A stretch of 5,358 bases of DNA from NCBI GenBank assembly GCA_937983495.1, contig CALKAA010000149.1:1-5358 (forward strand), in the 5' to 3' direction. Shown piece after piece: positions 1-4,756 of the stretch. The stretch is from an uncultured Gemmobacter sp. GTDB taxonomy: Bacteria > Pseudomonadota > Alphaproteobacteria > Rhodobacterales > Rhodobacteraceae. A program made the translations under genes and the position numbers. Every line of letters begins with the position of its first letter. The stretch's first letter is position 1. The notes below the pieces were generated by a model, which was given only the letters and a program-made list of their open reading frames with translations, ran no database searches and was not told the origin of the DNA.

Positions 1-551
1 GCAAAGGAGACCGGCGCAAAGCTGGTGGCATCCGGGGCCGTTCCTTCGGGGGCGAGACGCGGCAGGCTGGCCCCTTCTGACGGGCGATGGCCAAGACCCA
101 AGGGGTTTTCGGCGCAATCGGGCCCCCCAAAGCCCGCGCGCCAATCGAGCGGGACGGGGGCATTCGTGGCAGGGCGACTCCTGCCTTCATGCCAGTGCCG
201 CGCGGGCAGCACCTGCACAGCCTTGCGCCAGCCGGGCAGCCGGGCCTCCAGCAGGGTGCCGCCCTCGGGCGGGGTCACGCTGCCGGTGAGGATCAGGTCA
301 CAGAGCGGGCGGGCATGGCCAACCTCGGCCTCAGCCAACAGGCGGTCGCCCTCCATCAGCGGGCCTTGCAGCAGCGCGGGCTGCTCTGGCAGGAATTGCA
401 GGCCAAAGCCTTGCCCTCCCGGCTGCCCCTGCGGCTGCGGGCGCAGCGCGAAGCTGGCTTTCAGATGCAGACACCAGAAGGTGCGCGCGGCCTCATCGCG
501 CAGAAAGCCGCCGCGATGCGGAAAGGGGCTGCGGTTCTCGATCTCCCACAT
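1..551 (-). CDS. DUF2169 domain protein, T6SS effector adaptor (N-terminal part, runs off the window)
   Basis: The minus-strand frame is open from ATG at 551 to the window edge: 183 codons, with the C-terminus missing. It opens with MWEIENRSPFPHRGGFLRDE, a typical DUF2169 start, followed by a beta-rich segment (FWCLHLKASFALRP, residues 25-38). Later come GDRLLAEAEVGHARPLCDLILTG (in part, residues 68-90) and the family-like core LDWRAGFGG with ENPLGLG (residues 136-154). An LPRL proline-rich stretch follows, where family members carry a similar LP motif. DUF2169 proteins are cytoplasmic and occur in vgrG/PAAR clusters; in Agrobacterium one acts as an adaptor that loads an effector onto the VgrG-PAAR tip. 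The start lies 12 bp after the stop of the DUF6484-like gene and follows an AAAGG sequence, so co-translation is likely. Family assignment is by motif memory, not a search. Two long plus-strand frames cover the same DNA but look like GC-driven shadows. Confidence 0.85.
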   Translation of the reverse strand, partial: MWEIENRSPFPHRGGFLRDEAARTFWCLHLKASFALRPQPQGQPGGQGFGLQFLPEQPALLQGPLMEGDRLLAEAEVGHARPLCDLILTGSVTPPEGGTLLEARLPGWRKAVQVLPARHWHEGRSRPATNAPVPLDWRAGFGGPDCAENPLGLGHRPSEGASLPRLAPEGTAPDATSFAPVSF

Positions 552-563
552 CGGAGGCGCCTT

Positions 564-959
564 TCAGTTCAGGTCGATCCAGGCACCGCGCAAGCCCAGA
601 CGGCCGGCGGAATCGAGTGTCACATCCTCGGCCTTCAGGCGGATGCGGCCATCGGGATGCAGGCGGATCTGCGCCTTGCCGGTGCCGATCACCAGCCAGC
701 CGTCGCTGTCCGGCACAAGCTGCGCCGCCCCAAGCTGCACCTGTGCGGCCCCGGCATAGCCCAGCACCACCACCCGGTCGGGCATATCGCGGCAGACCGC
801 AATCAGCCCCGGCGCGGGCGGCACATGCGCCAGATCGAGGATGGCGGCAGGGTCCACCCCCGCCAACAGCGGTGCATCCCCGACCAGGCCCAGAACCGGG
901 CGCATCACCAGATCGCCGGGTTGCGCGGTGGTCGGGGCGGAAAGACGTTCGGCTTTCAT
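564..959 (-). CDS. DUF6484-like T6SS-associated protein
   Basis: This is a 131-residue soluble protein with no signal peptide. Residues 21-35 (PVLGLVGDAPLLAGV) and 50-75 (PGLIAVCRDMPDRVVVLGYA) resemble the short OB-like beta domain of DUF6484 proteins. The C-terminal stretch, residues 94-131 (GKAQIRLHPDGRIRLKAEDV, then LDSAGRLGLRGAWIDLN), has the alternating beta pattern and terminal Asn seen at the end of DUF6484 proteins and of VgrG beta-helices. DUF6484 proteins occur in vgrG clusters; their exact job is unsettled. I chose ATG 959 because GGAG lies about 9 bases upstream. The frame is also open back to a TTG at 1019, which would add 20 residues with a CxxC and overlap the end of the upstream gene. 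The 12-bp gap to the DUF2169 gene indicates one operon. The family call is moderate; the gene itself is well supported. Confidence 0.72.
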   Translation of the reverse strand: MKAERLSAPTTAQPGDLVMRPVLGLVGDAPLLAGVDPAAILDLAHVPPAPGLIAVCRDMPDRVVVLGYAGAAQVQLGAAQLVPDSDGWLVIGTGKAQIRLHPDGRIRLKAEDVTLDSAGRLGLRGAWIDLN

Positions 960-1002
960 AGGGTCAATCTCCACGGGAAGGGGCACGTCGCGCCCGCACG
1001 TT

Positions 1003-1464
1003 TCACATCTGGTCGGCAATCAACACGAACAGCCGGGCGTCGGCCCGGCGGATCAAGGCTACAGAGGCGCGGCTTTCGGGATCGAACCCGCTGGCGATGG
1101 TCAGGCTGTCGCGCTGATCCGAGGCAAAGGCTTCGGGGAACATTTCAAACAAAAGATCCACGGGAACTTCCTGCACGCCCTGCAAGGGCGCAAATGTCCA
1201 CCCCGCCGGGGCGCTGTCGGGCTGAAGCTCTGCAACGGCAACAAGATCGCTGTGATAGGCGGTCTTGAGGCAGCGCAGATCCCCGACCTGTGCGGGCACC
1301 TGCCCCATGGCGCGGGCCATGCGCGCCTCTGCAAGGGAAAGCAGGCCCGGGCAGGCCTGCTGCGCGGCCCGCATCTGCTCCGGCCCCGACCCCGACCCCG
1401 GCCAGATCAGGCTTGCCAGCGCCAGAAGGGCAACAGTTGCAGAGAGATACCATCGTTTTTTCAT
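1003..1464 (-). CDS. Exported or membrane-anchored hypothetical protein, 153 residues
   Basis: I do not recognise this family. Residues 1-5 (MKKRW) are basic and residues 6-21 are hydrophobic (YLSATVALLALASLIW), giving a signal peptide or signal anchor. No clean AxA cleavage site follows, so it may stay anchored with the rest in the periplasm. The remainder carries two cysteines (C38 in QQACPG, C65 in DLRCLK) that could form a disulfide, and ends in a beta-like segment (ASVALIRRADARLFVLIADQ). Its ATG overlaps the TGA of the preceding 407-residue gene as ATGA (1461-1464), the usual sign of translational coupling, so the two products probably work together. Its stop is 43 bp before the DUF6484-like start. 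Location in a vgrG operon suggests a T6SS accessory or effector-related role, but nothing in the sequence states a function. Confidence 0.8.
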   Translation of the reverse strand: MKKRWYLSATVALLALASLIWPGSGSGPEQMRAAQQACPGLLSLAEARMARAMGQVPAQVGDLRCLKTAYHSDLVAVAELQPDSAPAGWTFAPLQGVQEVPVDLLFEMFPEAFASDQRDSLTIASGFDPESRASVALIRRADARLFVLIADQM

Positions 1465-2684
1465 GGGCTGCCGATCCAGCCCTGCTGACGGGCTGCAACG
1501 CGGGCATAGGCTTCCATATCCTCCAGCAGCAGGGCATCGACGAGATCGACATGACGCTGCGTGCCCAGTAGGTAGAGGTCGAGCGCCCCCGGCGACAGGC
1601 TGGCGCTGATCAGCATGCTGCCATCGGCGGGCATGACGATCGTCACCCCGATCACAACCGGGGCTTCGCCGTTCAACTGGCCGTCGAACACAAGGGAACG
1701 ATTGAAAGCGGTGATGTCATCCAGCGCGGCAAAGCTGGTCATGTCGCGCGGTTTCAGCTCTACCGCAGCTTCGGGCAAAAGGTTCTCGATCAACGTATAC
1801 GCCACCGTGCCCGCCAGATCGAACATCTGCTGATCCGGCACCGCATCGGGCCGCTGTCCAAGGGCCAGCGGCGCGACCGGGGGAGCCACCATCACCATGG
1901 AGGCCCCATTGCCATTGGGATCGGCGGCATCATACCAGACCTCTGCCGCCATAGGTGTGCCAGTCGCCCCCTCGACCAGCCGGGCCCAGTTGGCGGGCAT
2001 GCGAAAGTCAAAGACCGTCTGCTCCGCCGTGATCTGTCCGCGATGCACAGCCGCAAGGACGGGGTCGCTGCTTTCGATGCTGTCGAAACGCAGGCTGCCT
2101 GTCACTTGCGCAATCATCCCGCCGTAAGTCTCGAAATGGGCCGCCTCGAACTTTTGCCGCAGGATCAGCACCTGCAATCCGCGCCGCCAGACCGAAATGC
2201 GGTTCACAATCATCTCGCCGGAGGATTTGTCGCCGCCCAGAACCTCGCCAAAGTCCAGATCATGCGCGCGGATGCCAAAATTCAGCGCGCCCCATTGCGA
2301 AGCCAGCAAGACCGCAATTCCGGCGGCAGGTGCCACCCGGTCCGGCTCCAGCTCCGCCACATAGACCGACACCTCATAGCGGTCCCGATTGGCGGGATCA
2401 TAGCCCACATAGGCTTGAGTGAACCTGCTGAAAACGCCTGCCTCGGCAAAGGTGAGCGGCACGTCCGAGACATCATCCCACAGAAAATCCGGGGGGCTGA
2501 AGGTGTGCGCAGACAGCGCGGGCACCTGCTCGAACGCGAAGACCGCGCGCGGGGCCTTGGCGGGGGCCACGGCCAGCGGCATCTTGTCGATTGCATCATC
2601 AGCCATCAGTGGGCCTGCGACCGCGACAACGGAAAGCGCAGTCATCCAGCAAAGCCGCAAGATGTGAGCCAAGGTTACTCTCAT
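1461..2684 (-). CDS. Secreted/periplasmic hypothetical protein, 407 residues
   Basis: The protein has a Sec-type signal peptide: Arg at residue 2 and 10, a hydrophobic core around residues 11-27, and a plausible cleavage after LMA at residue 28, before DDA. The mature part has no cysteine. It looks like two beta-rich halves of similar size, about residues 45-205 and 220-390. The second starts with FDFRMPANWARL, which faintly recalls the start of PsbP/DcrB-like domains; I give that little weight. There is no catalytic motif I recognise and no membrane segment after the signal. The ATG at 2684 lacks a strong ribosome binding site (only a distant GGGG), and another ATG lies at codon 14, but starting there would shorten the signal peptide. 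The gene follows a 136-bp gap holding a large inverted repeat, and its stop overlaps the next gene by ATGA. Export and coupling suggest an envelope or secreted role within the T6SS cluster. Confidence 0.82.
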   Translation of the reverse strand: MRVTLAHILRLCWMTALSVVAVAGPLMADDAIDKMPLAVAPAKAPRAVFAFEQVPALSAHTFSPPDFLWDDVSDVPLTFAEAGVFSRFTQAYVGYDPANRDRYEVSVYVAELEPDRVAPAAGIAVLLASQWGALNFGIRAHDLDFGEVLGGDKSSGEMIVNRISVWRRGLQVLILRQKFEAAHFETYGGMIAQVTGSLRFDSIESSDPVLAAVHRGQITAEQTVFDFRMPANWARLVEGATGTPMAAEVWYDAADPNGNGASMVMVAPPVAPLALGQRPDAVPDQQMFDLAGTVAYTLIENLLPEAAVELKPRDMTSFAALDDITAFNRSLVFDGQLNGEAPVVIGVTIVMPADGSMLISASLSPGALDLYLLGTQRHVDLVDALLLEDMEAYARVAARQQGWIGSP

Positions 2685-2820
2685 CGCGGCCAGTCACCCC
2701 ACGCCCATTGCCCCGCGGATTTCGAGGCTGCAACCGTGCTGCCGCAAGCGCTTGAGGCAGCACTTTGATACCGCTCCAAACCTTTTGACACCGACGACAC
2801 ACACCCGCCCCTTGACCCCG
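2685..2820. other. 136-bp intergenic gap
   Basis: This is the longest gene-free stretch between two minus-strand genes in the window. Apart from the inverted repeat at 2736-2763 I see no convincing -35/-10 pair, no U-tract terminator and no small gene with a ribosome binding site. If the operon has an internal break or its own promoter, this is the likeliest place. The plus-strand reading frames crossing it are shadows. Confidence 0.5.
2736..2763. repeat. 28-bp near-perfect inverted repeat upstream of the 407-residue gene
   Basis: The outer arms GTGCTGCC and GGCAGCAC are exact complements. Inside them sits the ten-base palindrome CAAGCGCTTG, so the whole element pairs with itself except for one symmetric mismatch. 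As RNA it would form a stem of 8 bp plus 3 bp with a GCGC loop. In the direction of the operon it is followed by GGTTGCAGCC and not by a U-run, so it is not a classical intrinsic terminator. It ends 52 bp before the ATG at 2684. It could be an mRNA-stabilising or attenuating hairpin, or a binding site for a dimeric regulator. Confidence 0.75.
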
Positions 2821-3261
2821 TCATCTGATGGCGGCCTTTGGCAAGTCCGGGCAGGCGGCGAGGATTTCCTCGGCATAGCCCGGATTGTAAAAGCCGTTCG
2901 ACGATTGCGCGCCCGCTTTCGGCAGCTCCCAGAAACGGCGCTCGCGATAGCTCCAGGCCCAGAGGTTCGGCACGCCCTCGGCATCAAGGGCGGCCATGGC
3001 AAAATGCAGCGGCGTGACGCCGGGATCGGCCCCGATGCGCAGAAAGCGGCGGTTCATCTGGCGCAACGGATTGGGCAGGTAAAAGCCACGCGGCCCCGCC
3101 ACCAGCCCCGGCGGGTCGCCAGCATCGGGCTTTTGCACGAACCAGCAAGGGTTCGGCCCGAAATCGCGCTCTGCGATGCGGTTGGCGCGCCAGATCTCGG
3201 CCAGCCAGACCAGCGCCAGCACAACCAGCAGCAGGACAATCCCAAGAATGATCCAACGCAT
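2821..3261 (-). CDS. Small membrane-anchored hypothetical protein, 146 residues
   Basis: The protein starts MRWIILGIVLLLVVLALVWL, one strong N-terminal transmembrane helix (about residues 3-21), then ends outside it with about 125 residues. There is no cleavage site, so it is most likely an inner-membrane protein with a periplasmic domain. That domain has two cysteines (C39 in NPCW, C137 in AACP) that could form a disulfide, plus many aromatic residues (FYLPNPLRQMN, LWAWSYRERRFWELP, NGFYNPGYAEEIL). I do not know the family. GGAAGG is 8 bases upstream of ATG 3261, which fits well; an alternative ATG two codons earlier at 3267 is too close to it. The frame stays open a further 59 codons upstream of that, but that part has no sensible start and covers the gap after the immunity-like gene. 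It could be an accessory envelope protein or a second immunity-type protein; neither can be decided from sequence. Confidence 0.78.
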   Translation of the reverse strand: MRWIILGIVLLLVVLALVWLAEIWRANRIAERDFGPNPCWFVQKPDAGDPPGLVAGPRGFYLPNPLRQMNRRFLRIGADPGVTPLHFAMAALDAEGVPNLWAWSYRERRFWELPKAGAQSSNGFYNPGYAEEILAACPDLPKAAIR

Positions 3262-3371
3262 TTTCATTGCCTTCCGACCCAGCCCGGATGGGTTTTCGTG
3301 TTTGGCCTGCATTGCAAAAACGAGGGGCTGAGCTTCACGGTTCATTACCAGGCAAGCAGTCTGCGGTTTGA
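3262..3371. other. 110-bp intergenic gap between the toxin/immunity module and the accessory block
   Basis: This stretch lies where base composition changes from moderate to high GC. It holds the ribosome binding site GGAAGG for the 146-residue gene. It also contains a five-base inverted repeat (ACCCA/TGGGT, 3277-3293) too weak to call a terminator. I find no clear promoter. It is a plausible right-hand boundary for an exchanged effector/immunity cassette, but no direct repeat or att-like site is visible. Confidence 0.4.
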
Positions 3372-3737
3372 TCACTTGAATATCTGATCCGTAACAAAAA
3401 AAGTGAGCGCAAAGCCTGACATCATGACGAGGGCTACAAGCCATGTACTCAGGCCAAATCCTGCCTGACCAAGTGAGACTGTGACCACCAGCGCGAACAC
3501 CGTTGGGACTTGCCTCAGGGCGAAAGGACTTGCCTCACCCAAAAGCGGCAGCCCACGCAAAAGGGCATACCCCCAAAGAAGCACTAAAAGTGTCAATGTA
3601 CCGATTAGGGGAAAAAGAAAAATGGCGTATAGATTGGGCTGCGCCGTCTGTTGGAGAACGGGCATCAGGTGAAAGGTCAAAAGTCCGCTCAGATACATCG
3701 CCACAAACCCAAATATATAGAGCGTGCTTATAGCCAT
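3372..3737 (-). CDS. Four-helix integral membrane protein, candidate T6SS immunity protein
   Basis: This 121-residue protein is almost entirely membrane-embedded. Predicted helices by eye: residues 4-27 (STLYIFGFVAMYLSGLLTF), 36-60 (AIFLFPLIGTLTLLVLLWGY), 77-96 (TVFALVVTVSLGQAGFG) and 98-117 (WLVALVMMSGFALTFFV). The loops are short and the tail ends DQIFK. ATG 3737 is preceded by AAGGA at 7 bases, an excellent site; the frame is open upstream to 3830 but that part overlaps the end of the preceding gene and is not credible. It lies 34 bp after the glycine-zipper protein, directly downstream as immunity genes usually do. Small multi-pass inner-membrane proteins are the usual protectors against pore-forming colicins and pore-forming T6SS effectors. 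The role is inferred from position and topology; I recognise no family. GC content is clearly below that of the accessory genes, consistent with transfer. Confidence 0.82.
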   Translation of the reverse strand: MAISTLYIFGFVAMYLSGLLTFHLMPVLQQTAQPNLYAIFLFPLIGTLTLLVLLWGYALLRGLPLLGEASPFALRQVPTVFALVVTVSLGQAGFGLSTWLVALVMMSGFALTFFVTDQIFK

Positions 3738-3744
3738 CGAAGAT

Positions 3745-3749
3745 TCCTT
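3745..3749 (-). promoter_or_regulatory. Ribosome binding site of the immunity-like gene
   Basis: AAGGA on the minus strand, 7 bases before ATG 3737. It decides the start: the longer open frame to 3830 has no such site and would overlap the upstream gene. Confidence 0.8.
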
Positions 3750-3771
3750 TATCGTTTCAGGGTGCATATGA

Positions 3772-4491
3772 CTACATTTCCCAGTATTTCTTGACCAAAC
3801 TTGGATCAACCATTCCCCCGAAAACCTCACGAAACTGCGTATCGGTCATGTCACCTTTCTGAAAGCGATCCATCAGAACGGAACGTATTTCTTCCATTCT
3901 GTCAGAAGCGTGAGCAACCAGAACCGTTGCGCCGACTCCGATTGCCACCCCAAACAACCCTGCCCGCCCTGCACCAATTCGCGGCGCGGCTTTCTTGCTG
4001 AGTTCCTCTACGATCGGCCCTTGCCCGGTCAACCTTCTGCCGAACTTGATCGCAGCGTTTTTCCTGCCTTCTCCGGTGGTCACTCCTGATTTGATCGCTT
4101 CGCCAATGCCAGCCGCTGCGGCAGTCCCGGCGGTGGTCCCAATCGCCAAACTTCCCAGCCAGTATTTGCCACGCTCTAGGTCCTTATAAGTTGCGACCAG
4201 CTCACGAGTGGATTTGTTCAGGAAGTCATACCACTCTGGAAATTCCTGCATCATGACCGCGACTGAGGCGGTCGCACCAACGAAAGTGGAGTAAGGGTCG
4301 AAAGTGGTATCCAGATTGCCGCGGATTTCGTTCAGCGTGCGATTGCGCTCGCTATGAGACTTGATCGTAGGCACCAGATACATCCGGCTCAGTACATTCA
4401 GTGCCAGTGCCGGCCCTGGCTCGGTGGAATCGTAGGGCACCTTGAGTGCTGCACAGAGATTTTTCAACCGCGCATTGCTTGCTGCATCCAT
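3772..4491 (-). CDS. VgrG-linked candidate T6SS effector with glycine-zipper membrane segments, 239 residues
   Basis: This gene begins 10 bp after the original vgrG stop. There is no signal peptide. Residues 1-108 look helical and soluble (with EIRGNLDTTFDPYSTFVGAT around 55-74). Two glycine/alanine-rich hydrophobic segments follow: 111-130 (WLGSLAIGTTAGTAAAAGIG, with GTTAG) and 172-194 (GLFGVAIGVGATVLVAH, with GVAIG). They are separated by a basic linker (EGRKNAAIKFGRRL). The acidic and helical tail (MEEIRSVLMDRFQKGDMTDT) ends KKYWEM. GxxxG-rich hairpins in an otherwise soluble protein are typical of pore-forming T6SS effectors such as Tse4, though I see no alignable identity. I chose ATG 4491 because GAGG lies 8 bases upstream; GTG 4497 is only 2 bases from it. 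The next gene is a four-helix membrane protein. An alternative is a structural or chaperone protein for VgrG. Confidence 0.8.
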   Translation of the reverse strand: MDAASNARLKNLCAALKVPYDSTEPGPALALNVLSRMYLVPTIKSHSERNRTLNEIRGNLDTTFDPYSTFVGATASVAVMMQEFPEWYDFLNKSTRELVATYKDLERGKYWLGSLAIGTTAGTAAAAGIGEAIKSGVTTGEGRKNAAIKFGRRLTGQGPIVEELSKKAAPRIGAGRAGLFGVAIGVGATVLVAHASDRMEEIRSVLMDRFQKGDMTDTQFREVFGGMVDPSLVKKYWEM

Positions 4492-4499
4492 GACCACGG

Positions 4500-4503
4500 C
4501 CTC
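4500..4503 (-). promoter_or_regulatory. Ribosome binding site of the effector candidate, overlapping the old vgrG stop
   Basis: GAGG on the minus strand, 8 bases before ATG 4491. Two of its bases belong to the TGA (4502-4504) that ended the unbroken vgrG, so translation of the effector was probably coupled to vgrG. With vgrG now stopping at 4757, that coupling would be weakened. Confidence 0.65.
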
Positions 4504-4591
4504 AGTTCTGGTCTATCTTGGGGGATTTGATGGCCACGCTATCCGAGCCCTTGATCACAACCTGCGTGCCATCGATGGTGATCTTCGTACC

Positions 4592-4596
4592 TTTTT
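4592..4596 (-). other. A5 slip site in vgrG (second frameshift)
   Basis: The minus strand reads ATC AAA AAG GTA in the frame of the detached segment. A one-base backward shift after AAG gives ATC AAA AAG GGT ACG, restoring the beta-helix reading through to TGA 4502. The simplest explanation is a missing A (five instead of six), by mutation or sequencing error. AAA AAG is also a slippery codon pair used in bacterial -1 frameshifting, though here the preceding base is C, so it is not the strongest form. Confidence 0.6.
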
Positions 4597-4756
4597 GATC
4601 ATGATCGTGCCGTCCGATAACATTTCAATGCGCGATGACCCGCAAACGACCACGCTACGATCCCCAATCATCTCGACCTTGTTTCGTCCAATATTTGTGT
4701 GCGCGCTGTCTCCCACCGAGAGCGTCATGTTCCGCCCGACCTGTTCGGCTTTACTG

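Noticed and set aside
25..1488. Long plus-strand reading frames (including 25-759, 87-1268 and 841-1488)
   Set aside because: They lie antisense to well-formed minus-strand genes with signal peptides, ribosome binding sites and a T6SS family match. Their products are Arg/Pro/Gly/Ala-rich low-order sequences, as expected from GC-rich shadow frames.
3277..3293. Inverted repeat ACCCA/TGGGT followed by TTTT on the plus strand as a terminator
   Set aside because: The stem is only 5 bp and the T-run lies on the strand with no gene; in the operon direction there is no U-run.
2043..3387. Plus-strand frames at 2043-2768 and 2752-3387
   Set aside because: They are antisense to the 407-residue and 146-residue genes, have no recognisable domain, and span intergenic gaps without a plausible start.
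3738..3830. N-terminal extension of the immunity-like protein to 3830
   Set aside because: It overlaps the end of the effector gene, while ATG 3737 has a well-spaced AAGGA and begins directly with a membrane helix.
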